The position numbers and the translations under genes are program-made. From NCBI RefSeq assembly GCF_001619985.1, contig NW_017264194.1, positions 434,001 through 498,000 of the forward strand: a DNA stretch of 64,000 nucleotides, given 5' to 3'. Positions 1-11,884 of the stretch are shown piece by piece (the first letter of the stretch is position 1; each line of letters opens with the position of its first letter). This DNA is from Xylona heveae TC161. Lineage: Eukaryota; Ascomycota; Xylonomycetes; Xylonales; Xylonaceae. Below the pieces are notes generated by a model. The model had not been told where the DNA came from. It made no database searches and was given only the letters and a program-made list of their open reading frames with translations.

Positions 1-540
1 CCGGCGAAAGTTCTTGTCTACTTTGCGTGCTTCGTCGAATTCGCGCTCGTCGTCGCCTTCGATTCCGCCTTCAGCTTCGGCATCCGCTTCGGCGTCGGCA
101 TAGACCTCGGGATCTGCTTCGGTTTCTATTTCTGACGGGCCTTCACCTCCTTCTCGGCGGGCGTTTGCTTCGGCTTCGCGCTGTTGTCGTTTGGCCAGTT
201 GCAGAGCGAGTTGTCTACGTGCTCGTGAGGGAGGAATGTTGAGGTTTAACGAAAGATTGAGGTTCGGCGAAGGACCGAATGAGATGGAATCACTTATATT
301 GCCGTTTCCAGAATCTGTAGCCGTCGCGTTGGCGGGCACATCCTTTTTCGTAGGCGACGAGTAAAGTGATAAGGGGATGGCCTCGGAATTCTTGTCATCG
401 TCATCATCGTCTCGCGAGTTGGAGTTGTCCTTGTTAGAGCTGGAAGAGAATAATGAAGGTAACAGTGAAGCGTAAGTTGCTGCGGATTTGTACTTGTTTT
501 TGGAAGCGGATGGCGTCGACTCGCTTTCATCCCTTTCAGA
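1..540 (-). CDS. Unrecognised protein, partial (runs off the left edge)
   Basis: A single minus-strand frame stays open for 180 codons from base 540 down to base 1 with no Met start, so it is an internal or 3' exon whose C-terminal part lies outside the window. The peptide is hydrophilic: a Ser-rich stretch, an acidic run of six Asp, a Ser/Asn/Leu stretch (GPSPNLNLSLNLN), a basic segment (PPSRARRQLALQLAKRQQRE) that could form a helix or coiled coil, then an acidic Ala/Glu/Asp region. The upstream limit near 540 could be an acceptor: a GCTAAC branch-like site lies about 25 bases before it and a stop in the same frame lies just beyond. I do not recognise the family. Coding is judged from the long open frame and the consistent composition, not from homology. 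Confidence 0.5.
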
Positions 541-1266
541 CTTTGAGCACCACAATCGTTAGCAGGGTCTTGCTCAGTGCAGGTGCAGGTTTGATTATAC
601 GGGCCATTAAGCAAATAAAAAGGCGCGAGGGTTATTGAAGGCAAGAGAGATTTAGCCGATAAAAGGGAAGATTCGGACCAAGTACAAATGATGCAATTAT
701 ACATGTAATAAACGATATCCTCGTCGAGGTTCGGAGCACACTACAAATTGATACTTGATCGGTTGAAGATAGTTGGGGGATGAGAAGGGAGGGCCTCGAC
801 AAAGGACGGCAGAGGTACACACTAGGGTTTCAATCGTGGGCGAGACGGTAGATATTCAAGCGTGAGTACAAATCAGAAGTGAGATCCGACACACGAGCAG
901 ATGCGTTGAACATGAAAAATAATGCCATGTAAATGCAGAGCAAAATCGTGCTCAAAGCAAACAAATGTGCAAAAGCAATGGTGTAAATCTTGTTAATGAT
1001 GCTGATGACGCCGAGCGTGCATAGAATGTATGCTTTGCTTCCACCGCTGCCGCTGAAGCTGCTGATGGTGTTGAAGATATGATACGATGCCACGGGTATG
1101 TCTCAAGTATGTTGTACAGATGCGGCAAAAGATAAGAAAAGAAAAATCAAAAGTCCGCAACGAAAAGAAATGGTGGGACCATGAAGGGAAAAAGAAGAAG
1201 CAAGTAAACACAAGAAAGAAAAGAAGGAAAAGGGCGTAACATGATCGTGACAATCATGCATGGTCA
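541..1266. other. Unresolved region between the left-edge gene and the SAPS gene
   Basis: This stretch should hold the 5' part or leader of the left-edge gene and the 3' UTR of the SAPS gene. Several short minus-strand frames are open here, but I could not join any of them to the left-edge exon with convincing splice sites. Confidence 0.4.
830..1093 (-). CDS. Possible small membrane protein or unplaced exon
   Basis: An ATG-started minus-strand frame of 87 codons. It encodes a Ser/Gly-rich start, a long hydrophobic stretch that could form two membrane helices (around GVISIINKIYTIAFAHLFAL and the next 20 residues), and a polar C-terminus ending RLNIYRLAHD. The hydrophobicity and lack of low-complexity sequence are compatible with coding. 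It may be a separate small protein or an upstream exon of the left-edge gene. No family is recognised and no splice junction could be assigned, so this is a weak call. Confidence 0.2.
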   Translation of the reverse strand: MASYHIFNTISSFSGSGGSKAYILCTLGVISIINKIYTIAFAHLFALSTILLCIYMALFFMFNASARVSDLTSDLYSRLNIYRLAHD

Positions 1267-4200
1267 TCATCTATAACCCATATCAACATCTTCAAAGGAA
1301 AGTTCACCCACATGATCAGAGCCGGGGGCGTTGGAGCCCCTGTGCGCACCATCATCTTCTTCGCCTTCCTCCATTTCTTCGTCTTCTTCGTCACTAGAGC
1401 TGCCAAATCCGCTAAGCAATGATCCACCGCTGATGCTAAACCCGCCGCTTGTTGTACTGCCATGATTGAGCTCCATGCTGTCAAGACCATTACCACCATT
1501 CAAACCAGCATTAGCCAGGGCTGAAGAACCCCCGAATCCTGCACTGACAGCGTTCATGACTGCTTGCCGAGAACCAACAGACATGTCAGGTCGGACACCG
1601 CCCAGAATGGCATTGTCGCGCTCCCGCGTTTCCGCAAGCGTCTGTTCGACATAAGTGATCCAGTCTTGGTGCATCACTTTGTCGAGCACGGATTGTGATA
1701 GCATCTCAGGCGGATGCCTCTCGGTGAACTTGACCACCTCCTCGGCAATGAGGGTCAAATGCCCCATGTATCCCAACCGGATACTGGTCTCGGCCTGAGC
1801 CTTGTCGCTCCGCCTTTGGCCTTCGACAATCTTTTCCGTTATCCGACCAGTATCAAAGAGGTCGAATGCAAGGTTTCGATTACGACCTCTGTTCATGGGG
1901 CCGTTGAAAACTTGTTGGACAACGTCGTACACGACATTATGGAGAAAGTTGTTCCATGGGAAGCGGAAAAAGAAATCCTGTTATTGGAGATATCAACACA
2001 GGCTGCCACACAGAAAATCATCTGATATAGCATCAGGGGGAATAACTTACAATAATTGTCGGCACGACTTTGTGCTGGATGAACATCATCTTCAAATAGT
2101 CGCCCACCACTGGCGATCCATCCTCCTCAAGCTCAATATGTAATTCAGTGCTCTCCGGACCGTATCGTGCCTCTTCTCCGCTCATAGAGCCCGATCTGAT
2201 GCTAGTGTCGCCTTCATGAGATGCAGCCCCAGCATAACCCTCGGCGACACCGTCGCCGCTCTCTTCCGGCGAAGCCTGCAAGTTCTCAGGCAGAGTCGCC
2301 CTGTTTGCAAACAACGGTGCAGGCCGGTCATCCGGTGCTCCCCCAATAATTTCTGGGTGTTCTTTTACCGGCGAGTTCGTCTGAACAGGTACAGGTACGG
2401 GTTTTGGTGCCGAGCCTGCTTGCTCTTCGTCCGCGGAGCCAGGGGGAGGGCTGGTCATCGTTGCGTCGTGCTGAAGGCCGAGCTCGCCTACCCGGCCAGT
2501 AATCCCAGCAGAGGTGGGAGAGAGGGGATCATGATCTGTCGGTTCAGGCGAAACTAGAGACGACAACTCGTCATCGGAGATCTTCAAACTAGCTCGGGGA
2601 TTCAATCGCGGAGAGGAAAGTGGTTCGTCGACAAAGTCGTTGGCATCATCGTCATCAGTTTCGCGATCGGCAAAAGGATCATCAGAGTCCCGAGAGTCAT
2701 GACCGGCCTCTGCTTTCTCATTGTCCTTGCTACCGTCCTCGTTGAGCACACCAGAGACGGCAACATCTTCAAAGCCGTCTTCTTCTCCCCCATTCTGGAC
2801 CTCCAGCTTTCGGATCTCCTCTGGTGATTCAGAGCTACGTCTCGACGGAGACGCACCGTTGGCATAGCTTGCATCATGTTCAAAATCGCCTCCTGGATGA
2901 TCCTCTCCAAAAAGATCTAACCTGCCGTCAGCCTTTAGCCGCTCCCGCTCAGCGTCTCTTGCCTTCATAAAGGCATCACTTCCACATTCGTTAAGTAACG
3001 CCATGTTACTACAGTGAAGGAGCTCGGCCATGAGCTCACAGGTCTTGAACCGATCAAAACCCAGCGGTTCGATCGAGCCGCCAAAAGCCACATTGAGCTG
3101 TCTCTTAGCCCCAGGCTTCGCCGGGTCGGCGCTTCCATCAGGGTTCAGGATGAGATTCATGAAATCTGGAACATGCTTGGCGAAAGCCCGCAATAGTGTC
3201 CCAAGGTAGATGGGGTCACGGCTCGACGGTATCGCATCCGGGCCCGTGCCAATCTCTGGGTCGTAATCAGAATTGTTCTTGCGAATGACTTCAATCACAA
3301 TTCCAACGCCAACAGTGAGCGAGTTACCGCCAGACAGCATATCAGAGATCAATTTCGAGATGCACGGCTCCGAAACCAGCTGGCGCGTCAAGTTATTGGG
3401 TCCGATGCACGATTGTTCGTTTTGAGAAGCGTTGGCGGAAATGGTAATAACAGCCTTGATGAAGTCGCCTGCAGAGGTTTGCGTGGAGGTGGAATTCCCC
3501 GGTGCAAGACAGGACAGCAGAATAGGCACAATATCTTGCGATTGGAGCCACTTGCAAACAAAGAGTCAATACTTTTCCAGAGATGACGCTGTGACGGTTC
3601 TTAAAGGTGAGAAACTTACGTTGACAATGCCTTGGCCACCTTCAGCCTTCTCAAGGCTGATGATCTTGAGCAAGAGATCCATGATCATGGGGCAATCGAC
3701 ATGTTTCAGCATGTCCGGGACAACGTTATCCACGGATTTGAAGAACTCCAGCATCTCCTCCGTCTTCTTATCAAGGAGAGTCTCATTGACTTTTGTGAAA
3801 TAGCCCGCTTGTAGAGGGTCTAGCGGAGCGGGACGCTTCAGATATGTCCAAAAGTCGCGCAGATGGTGTTGATATTCCATCAGCGCCTCGAGAATGGACC
3901 ATGTCTCAGACGATAAGATCTCACAAGCGACGTAAGCGTACTTGAGCCGTGTCTTTTCCTGCCGATCCCGCTCTTCGTCGGTCATACGTCGACGGGAGAC
4001 TTTGGCCTTCTCCTCTTTCAGGTGCCATTCTGGGTCTATAACGGGGTCCTGGTCTGTAGAATCATCAATTGCGGAGCCCTCGGTCGCATCTTCGTCGAGC
4101 TTTGGCGCGATAACATATTGTAGCAGGCGCCGAAGGATGTCTTCCTCGCGGAGATACTCAATGAGCTTGGAATTGTTCTGCTTGAGTTCCTGAATCAAAT

Positions 4201-4297
4201 CCGACTCGTCCAGGAGCTCTTCTAGAGACACATCCGGTTTATCGAGGATGGTGTCGATGGTTGAAATATTCGCATAACCGCCGAATCGCCAGAACAT
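1267..4297 (-). CDS. SIT4 phosphatase-associated (SAPS) family protein
   Basis: Three exons, 4297-3620, 3550-2051 and 1977-1267, give 962 residues. Both introns are short with GTAAGT donors and keep frame. The N-terminus (MFWRFGGYANISTIDTILDK) is the SAPS family start. Family blocks such as IVPILLSCLAPGNSTSTQTS and FFFRFPWNNFLHNVVYDVVQ lie across the two splice junctions, which supports the joins. An acidic, Ser-rich disordered region fills roughly residues 440-640 and the C-terminal tail is acidic. Yeast Sap155/Sap185/Sap190 and fission yeast Ekc1 bind the PP6-type phosphatase Sit4/Ppe1 and direct it in cell-cycle entry, TOR and tRNA-modification-linked control. I infer the same role, in cytoplasm and nucleus. 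The leader region upstream contains a long TG repeat. Confidence 0.93.
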
Positions 4298-5046
4298 GGT
4301 GGGCTAAATGGTTCGTTGGGGGGGGTTCCCGAGAAATGATGCTTGCCCTGCAGTAGAATAAAGGAAAGAATTGAAAAGAGATCTGCGTTGGGAAAACCAG
4401 CACCCAATTCGCACAAGGATGGGTATCAGGGGCTCTAACCGCCGGATGAAGTTGCGGTCAGCCCGTTTGACGGCGACTTGAATCACCGAACAGACGAAGG
4501 AAAAGGTGAGAGGAAAAGAGTCCAACCGGGGACGCAGGCCACGATGATCGAAGGCCGACCGGTCAAAGACTAACCAAGCAGGAACTATATTGGAGGAAAA
4601 AAGAAGATTTCAGTCAGCCACCTGGCATAAGATGCTTATATTGCGCTCCCTGCTGTATGACGAGGATCCTGGGAAGATTGCCCGTCATCTCTTCACGTGG
4701 AGTGACTTTGGGTGATCAGCCAGCGACCACGGCGAGCGATACTGTGACAGCGACAAAGACAAGCAGACAAAAGGGTCGCCGAAGTTGCCCACTCAATCCC
4801 AGGAAGCCTTTTGTAAAATGTGCCCAAAATAAAAAAAGAAAATCTGCCAGGGGCTCACCGTCAAGTCCAAGCTGGCCCGTAACCAGGACATGTATGTATT
4901 TCTGGGGCCTGAGGGTTCGGTCTGGAAGAGGTCGAATCAATGGGAGAGCAGGGAGGGTTGCCGTGGTAAGGTTCACGGTTGACAGTACTTGGGCCTTAGC
5001 CGGGAGCTATGTTTTGCGTGTGCGTAGTAGGAGTGAGTGGGTAGAG

Positions 5047-5047
<1 letters not shown>

Positions 5048-5081
<34 letters not shown>
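5048..5081. repeat. (TG)17 microsatellite
   Basis: Seventeen uninterrupted TG units about 750 bases upstream of the SAPS start codon. It is the longest perfect dinucleotide repeat I noticed in the window. Confidence 0.95.
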
Positions 5082-5083
<2 letters not shown>

Positions 5084-5330
5084 CGAGTAAGATTAATATC
5101 AGAACCACTTGACCCGCAGGAGTGCAAACCAATACTCCAATTAAGAAAAACCTCTTCTCAGAACCTTCATGCGTCATGAATAAGATCTGGCAGTAGATGA
5201 TGATTACTCAAACCCCAAAGATTACTGTACCTGGTGCCTCTTCATCTCCTTGTCCGTATCACTGCCTCCTATCAACGCAGAATTGATGCTCTGTGCGTTC
5301 GGCTGCAGTGGGGCAAACTGACCTCAAGAG

Positions 5331-5339
5331 TACTCCGTA
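5331..5339. repeat. TACTCCGTA nonamer
   Basis: Exact copy of a nine-base motif found at least eight times in the spaces between recognised genes of this window (also 5581, 10653, 18015, 31953, 37627, 49047, 58118). Function unknown. Confidence 0.8.
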
Positions 5340-6294
5340 GCACTCGTCTCCTTCTAGAAAACCTCCTCCGAAGGCTCCATCATCTCTAACATTATTCTCT
5401 AGTCGATTGACAAGAACTTTACCTTCCGAAGCGTACGACACAAAATATTAAACCACCATCATTTCACATGACCCTAGACTTACATAGGCCCATTACCCCC
5501 TTTCCCCCCCCAGAGCGGTGTCATGCTTCTCTTCAGCTGCCCTGGGTAGTATGATGATATCGCCCCAGTGGCCCCCTATCTACTCCGTATTGTAAGCAGA
5601 TCGCGAGCCCACCCTGAACCATGTCTGGTGACGTCTTATAGGTCATAAAAGCCGGTCATCAGCCTTTCTTGCAAAGCCTCCTCGCATAGATTCTCTCCCC
5701 AGTGACACTGTATCTAACAAACCACTATCTTTTCTTCACGCAAGGACTAACTAAACTTCTTTAAAAGTCTTGTTCTCTGGCACATATATTTCAGGGTTCG
5801 GGATCCACTCGTGCCTTTTTCATTGCCCTTTGAAGGGGGTGGGGGGACTGTCACATCACGTGCCATAAGCGTAATTACTTGGTCCGAGCGTCTTTTCCAG
5901 CTGGCTTTTCACACCAGAAATGCAGATCCAAATCTGATAAAATAATGATTCCATTTCGATAAGTCAAGACCTCGCGAGGCCAAATGTGGAGTAAACTGTA
6001 CCCGTAGGTAGGCAGCTTTCAGTCGTCAGGTCGTTCGTAGTAGTAGGATGCGTAGCTTCGGGGCCAACCTGCCGCCCAGACCCATTGCTTTACCCGCCAC
6101 CACCCTCACAAACAACAACAGCTCATTCAAATTTCATCCCCACACAGCTCCCTTGAGAGCATACTACGTACCTCTGTCGCAAAGCTCTCCAGTACTTTAT
6201 TCCCAATAGTAGTCACATCGCATATCCAACAACCTAATCATTTCACAAACCACTACCAATCCTTCCTCCATTCGCAATCTAACAAGCCCCCGCC

Positions 6295-7062
6295 ATGAAC
6301 CGTCTCTTTGGAGCCAAGAGCACGGCACCCAAGCCGACGCTCAACAGCGCCATAACTAATGTACGTTCTTTCCCTCTCTCTTCCCTCCCCTTCCTCATAC
6401 ATTTTTACCTACCAATCGCACTCACCACCGTATTCTCATGTAACACCGATATATTAACAAACAAACGCTTCTAGGTGGACACCCACGTGGAATCACTCGA
6501 CGTGAAGCTGGCCAAGCTGAACGCCGAGCTGACGGCCTACCAGCAACGGATGGCGAAGATGCGCGACGGGCCCGGGAAGACGGCGATCAAGCAAAAGGCG
6601 CTCAAAGTGCTACAGCGGCGCAAAATGTACGAAGGGCAGCGGGACCAGCTGCAGCAGCAGTCGTGGAACATGGAACAGGCAGGGATGATGCAAGATAATT
6701 TGAAAAACGTCATGACGACAGTGGACGCGATGAAGACGACGACCAAGGAGCTGAAGAAGCAATATGGAAAAGTGAATATCGACAAGATTGAAAAGATGCA
6801 GGATGAAATGGCGGACCTCATGGATATTGGCAATGATATTCAGGAGAGTATTTCTCGCAGTTACGACATTCCGGATGATGTGGATGAGGCTGAGCTCGAT
6901 GCCGAGCTGGAAGCGCTGGGTGAAGAGGCAGAATATGAAGGGCTCGGCGCAATCGGGGCGGAAGCGGAGGGGACGCCGAGCTTCATGGTCGATGAGGTCA
7001 AGGCGCCGGAGTTTATCGATGAGCCGCCAGAGGCGAATAAGGTCAAGGAGGCTGCTGGGTAG
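6295..7062 (+). CDS. vps60: ESCRT-III protein Vps60 (CHMP5-like)
   Basis: Two exons, 6295-6360 and 6475-7062, encode 217 residues. The first exon is only 22 codons (MNRLFGAKSTAPKPTLNSAI); a GTACGT donor and CTAG acceptor restore the frame. The N-terminal MNRLFG, the basic helical segment with KMRDGPGKTAIKQKALKVLQ, the following coiled coil and the acidic C-terminal tail (roughly residues 160-217) are those of Vps60/Mos10/CHMP5, not of Snf7 or Vps20. The usual length is 210-230 residues. It acts at the endosome membrane, where Vps60 with Vta1 stimulates the ATPase Vps4 during multivesicular-body sorting. The long poly-T stretch after 7205 is in the 3' UTR or beyond. Confidence 0.93.
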
Positions 7063-7569
7063 ACGTGTGGCACAAACGCGCCGGACATGATGGTCTTGTT
7101 GGTGTTTATTTTTCCTCCAATTCAGTACTACTTGCGATAGCTGGCATCTTTTTCTTTGGCAGCAGGACTGGTCAGTCGAATTTTGTTGTTTTTAATCGTT
7201 TATGGTTTTTTTTTTCTTATTTGAAGTATAACGTTTGGTATATACATTGATATCCTCAATATTTATTCCCCTTTTGCTCTTTAAAAAGAAAATATATACA
7301 ATGAAGATGCAATACAATAAGGTGTGAACGCTGATGATGCGCTGATGCAGATAATGCTAGATGCTAAAGGTTTTTAGGGCGACAAGTTAATATGAAATAA
7401 GCACATATATAGTTTCTGACATGAACGGCAGGGCGTGAGGAGCGGAATATGCAGAGGAAGCTTGACGAGTTGAGATGCAAAGGAAATCAGGTAACAAAGG
7501 GAAAATGGAAAATGGAAAATGGGTATATGCAAGCAAAGAGATGGAAAAGGCGAGCGAAATGGGGAAAGG
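7063..7569. other. Convergent 3' region, vps60 / NRAMP
   Basis: About 500 AT-rich bases between two convergent stop codons, with T runs (7208-7216) and A runs that could serve both polyadenylation regions. I see no gene. Confidence 0.6.
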
Positions 7570-9735
7570 CTATGCTTTGCCCATGCCAACGAGTACAAGC
7601 AATGCAACGTTCATAACGGCAATGACCAGCCAAATGAGAAATGCAATTATAGACGTTACCCAGTTATTTTGCAGGTGGACCGTCTGGGGCTGTGATTGTT
7701 CAGATTCATCCGTATACGCCAGCGCAGGCGGGCCAGTCGCAGGAGCGTCACGCGCATTCGAAACTACCGTACTATTACCAGCACCGTCGTCTATGCCAAG
7801 GGTCTGGTGTGCTTCATTTGGAGTTTCCACGCTTGATTCGACGGGCTGGCCATGGTCCAATTCGGCCCGTTCGTTGACAGCCACGGTCATGATATGTCCG
7901 CGGCACGTGAAGTAGATGAGCGGCGCAGTGACAAAGGGCAGGATGACACTGAGAGCAACCTGGCTGCCGTTCAAGGCAGCGGTGAGTCCTCTCCTGCCCA
8001 CTGCTGCGGCAATGACAATAGAAGGCAGGATGGATATTGTTCGTGTAATCAGCCGACGAAGCCAGGGTGCAATGGTCCAGTTTATAGCTCCCTCGCTGAC
8101 CATCTGACCTGCAATAGTACAGACAATGCCTGCCGAAGTACCGGAGAGGAGAAGTGCCAAAGCGAAAACGGTCCCCGCCCCGGGTGACACGTTTCTAGAA
8201 AGAATATCATGAATCTCAAAGAGATCTGCCTCATCGGCATTGGGAGTAGATGACAAGGAAGCTCCCGCCACGATCAAAATCGCACTGTTGACAAAAAGTG
8301 CAAAGGAGAAGAGCGCCATGACGAGCTCTGCAACCGAGTAAGATAGACAGGACCGAATCGCAGCGAGAGACGGCCGATATTTCCGAAGTTCGCCTTCAGC
8401 TTCTGAGGTCGATGGCTGTTGCGCAGGGTCCGGAAAGTTTCCAGCGCGAATGTCAAAGTCACGTAGCCGCGATTGAACCACGCCACTGCCCAAGTATAGA
8501 CTATGCGGCATCACGGTGGCACCGAGAATACCACAGCTTTGATAGAGCCTGTGCATATAAGCATTAGCAGAGTATCCCTACTGTCCAGCATGACGAGAAT
8601 TTCGAGGAGGCGCAAGTTAAAAAGTGAGATTTAATACATACCCCTGGGATTCAACAATTGCTTTCGACGGGAGATAGCCCTTGAGCACCTCGCCCACAGT
8701 AACGCCCTTGATGAGTGACAATTGTATGCAGAAGCATATCACCACTCCAATGACCAATGCGCAAACGAAAAACTCAAACGCGCGCAAGCGATTCATCGTT
8801 CCCTTGGGATTATAAAAGACCAGAATAAGGAGAACGTCGACCAGTGTGAGAGCGCACCCAGCCACCAAAGGGACTTTGATCAAAATGTTCAACGCAATTG
8901 CAGATCCGATGACCTAAATTAAAAACAATCAGCCAACCAGTCCGCGTGACAGTCCCCAATCGAATGCTCATGGATCAAAGAGTATAGAACCAACCTCTGC
9001 AATATCTGTCGCGATAATGGCCGCCTCGGCAAAAACATAGAGCGTAAGGTTCATCCATTTGGGTAAATGTATTCTGCAGTTTTCGGCCAGATCCATGCCC
9101 GTGATTGTTCCCAGCTTGATGCAGAGCGATTGCAAGAAAATGGCAAAGACATTAGACATTAAGATGATGAAGAGAAGACGGAATCTGTACGAAGCACCTG
9201 CGGCTGCATCGGTCGAATAGTTTCCCGGGTCGATATATGCCACCCTATTGCAATAGACGGTCAGCAATTCAATCACAATTGAGTCAATTCCGACCTCTGA
9301 TATTTCCAGTTGCCCCGCATTCTAACGTTGGACTGTCGGATACAGGGAAAAGACATACGACACCAAAAAGCCAGGACCCAGAAACTTTGCAAACTTGGCT
9401 ACCGATCGCAGTGTGCGTCTGCAAGCCCCTTTGAATCCACCAGGCGCATTATTTTCTTCTTCCTCTTCCGCTCCTCCGTTTCTCCGATGATTGTCTTCCT
9501 CTGCGATTGCTGTATTCCCCCGACTATTATTTTCCCCTCCTTGCAATTGTCCGTGCCTACTACTTTGCCCCAGACACCCCTCTCGTCGATTGATTCCATT
9601 ATTATTATTACCAGCCATATCCACCTCTTGTTCTTGTCCATTACAGTCTCTCGTCGACTGCTCCTGCTCCTGCGTCATAGATTGAGATTTCGTTGGGCGG
9701 ACGCGAGAGACGACACGGCTCTTCCAGCCGTCCAT
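7570..9735 (-). CDS. NRAMP-family divalent metal (Mn/Fe) transporter
   Basis: Four exons, 9735-9359, 9244-8995, 8913-8642 and 8548-7570, give 625 residues. The first ~110 residues are a polar Asn/Gln/Glu-rich cytoplasmic tail. The membrane core then begins with LGPGFLVS and, across intron 1, VAYIDPGNYSTD, which carries the TM1 metal-binding Asp and Asn (DPGN). Across intron 3 lies GATVMPHSLYLGS, the TM6 Met and His (MPHS). About eleven hydrophobic segments are visible, ending in a short hydrophobic C-terminus. The metal site is therefore complete. Yeast relatives Smf1/2/3 move Mn2+ and Fe2+ with protons at plasma membrane, vesicles or vacuole; which of these applies here cannot be told. Intron 2 uses an unusual GTTGGT donor, but the join gives the uninterrupted TDIAEVIGSAIALN. 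Confidence 0.93.
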
Positions 9736-10283
9736 TGTCGCAAGTATCGCCCGTATCGTCCGGATCGTCCCTCTCTTCTTCTATTATTTGGCGTGACTCC
9801 TTCTCTCACGGCCATTCGGACGTTGATACGTTGACACGTTTACAAGCGGTACCGGAGTAGAAAGATGTGTCGTGTGAAGTTTGTCGGGTATAAAGGCCCA
9901 CCTGGACCCGGACCCTCTCTCTCTCTGTGTGGATTAACAGGTTTAAGGTTAGTTAAGGAGTTAGTTCCAAATCTGCGTGTTTCGACGTTCCTGTGTTCAG
10001 GTCCGAGGGGTCCCGGGTCCCCCAGCAGGCGAGAACCACGATTCAGCCGAGCCGAGGTTGCGACGGGTTCGCCGGGCAGATACGGGTAACTAAGGTATCT
10101 CTGTACTTTACTACTGTTGTACTCCGTGCACCCCGTATACTCGCACGCTTTGTCCGGAAACATGGCCTGCGAGCCGAGGAGCTCCAGTGGACATGACATG
10201 TTACCGCTCGACCGTCCCTTCCGTAGCTACACCCGAGGGCAGCAACGCAGACATTATTCATTCATTTCTTTCCACAATTCAAC

Positions 10284-10402
10284 TACCTAGGTATCCGTGC
10301 AATTCTTCTTGAAGCAATCTAGACATTTAAAAGTACCTACATACATTCAATAAATTATACATTCATCACTACTACATACCTACCTGGTAGGTACCTACCT
10401 AA
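10284..10402. repeat. TACCTAGGTA palindrome and TACCTACC/GGTAGGTA inverted repeats
   Basis: The stretch contains a perfect ten-base palindrome, TACCTAGGTA, and about 90 bases on a mirrored run TACCTACCTGGTAGGTACCT. Similar TACCTAAGGTA palindromes appear near 42219-42270 and TAAGGTA near 38749. They may be fold-back structures or remnants of small inverted-repeat elements. Confidence 0.5.
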
Positions 10403-10911
10403 TAACCACCCTCAAAATACTACCATACTCCAACAACTTCAATACCCACATCCCCCTTCCCCTACTCCCTCTAACCACAAGGGTTCTCAATCCACATCAA
10501 ACTTACATTGCCCCCCTCCCCCTCTGTTATCCCTAAAATCAAGAAATTGCAATACAATGGCGAGGTTTTAAGCCAATGATAGAATGAACAGTTGTGCTTT
10601 ACCCATGTAAGATAGTCAAAGTGGGGACACGAAACTTTCTGAATCGCACGAGTACGGAGTACAATTATCAACCCAAAGGACACACAACCATATATCAACA
10701 ATGGAGTAAGAATATCTTTTCTTGCTAATCCAACTCACTGTAACGCGGCCCCAGCTCCGCTTCTGCTTTAAAGACTGGCCAATCCTCACTTCCTCACTCT
10801 CAAAAGCAGGGGGGCGGACAAAAAGTAGCCATCTTAAAAAAAAGCCATGTTTAAATACCACCTTGTAATATGTAACACGTAAAGAAAAGAAAAAGGAGAA
10901 AAAGTTCTTTC

Positions 10912-10939
10912 ACAATCCACAATCCACAATCCACAATCT
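10912..10939. repeat. Tandem ACAATCC repeat
   Basis: Four consecutive 7-base units of ACAATCC, the last ending in T, in the noncoding region left of the GBD/FH3 gene. Confidence 0.8.
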
Positions 10940-11884
10940 CCCTAATTTGCCAAAGTAGTCTCCCTCCATCATCAGAATAATAATAATAATCATGATAAAA
11001 TAATGTAAGTCGTAAGGGTCGTAAGAGCTTAAAAAGAGGGGGGATGGAGAAAAACTAAATGTGTGTATCGATCGACTGAAACAACAAACGAGTGTCATAA
11101 CGAAAACCCCCCGTCATGCGTCATGGCGGGGCGATGGGGAATGGTAGCAAAATAAGAAGGAGGAGGAGAAGAAGAAGAAGAAGAAGTAAATAAGTGCAAC
11201 ATGGCAAACCGAAGCACATGCGCTCGAATAGCAAGAAACCCTCAAAGACGAGGGAGGGGGTAAGATCTCGCAAGGACGACGCGGGATGTGACGCAAAAAG
11301 AATGTATCTGTAATCGGCAACTGTATCAAATCATCAATAGTAAAAAAGAACGCCAGTATGCGTGTGTGCAAATTCGAAAAGAATAACGAAAAAGAGCGAG
11401 AAACAGTCGGTGGCTCTCCTCAATCGCTCCAGGAGAAATAAGCAAGACCATTGCCAAATTGCCAGATTGCGTGTCAATCAAAACCTTGATTGCCTCGAGG
11501 ATAAAAAGTTGCAAATAAACACCCTAGTATCGACAAATTGTTAACATCAATAACGAATAAAACAATGAACCAGGCTCTCATCAACAAAAAATCCCAAATA
11601 CACCATAACACGCCTGCGAAGACGCGCATCTCTACTCCATTTGTGCAAAATGCGAACAGAACAGCCTAAAAGCCTAGCTAGACTTTGCAGTCCAATCTTT
11701 TGAAACCCCCTTTTTGTTAGTTGTTCTCTTTTTTTCTCTTTTTTATTTTTTCAAGATTCAAGAATGCATTCTCTTCCGTTTCCTTTTACCATGTCTCCGA
11801 TTGTAACCATTTTCATACTCTGGACTCGTTTCTTCCGGTACGCTGAACGCCAAAGGCAATGGACTTCGGATTCCATAGCCATAA

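Larger units (their letters stand above)
4298..6294. other. Divergent intergenic region, SAPS / vps60 promoters
   Basis: About 2 kb between two divergently transcribed genes. I see a TG microsatellite, two copies of TACTCCGTA (5331 and 5581), a run of C/G near 5500-5515, and a pyrimidine-rich stretch before the vps60 start. Open frames here are not convincing as genes. Confidence 0.6.
9736..11884. other. Intergenic region (NRAMP promoter; 3' side of GBD/FH3 gene)
   Basis: About 2.1 kb without a convincing gene. It holds TACTCCGTG (10120), TACGGAGTA (10653), a perfect TACCTAGGTA palindrome (10284-10293), a TACCTACC...GGTAGGTA inverted repeat (about 10374-10402), tandem ACAATCC units (10912-10939), an ATA run (10977-10990) and a GAA run (11168-11186). 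Confidence 0.6.

Noticed and set aside
1714-2025. Plus-strand frames opposite the SAPS gene
   Set aside because: They are antisense shadows of conserved SAPS exons.
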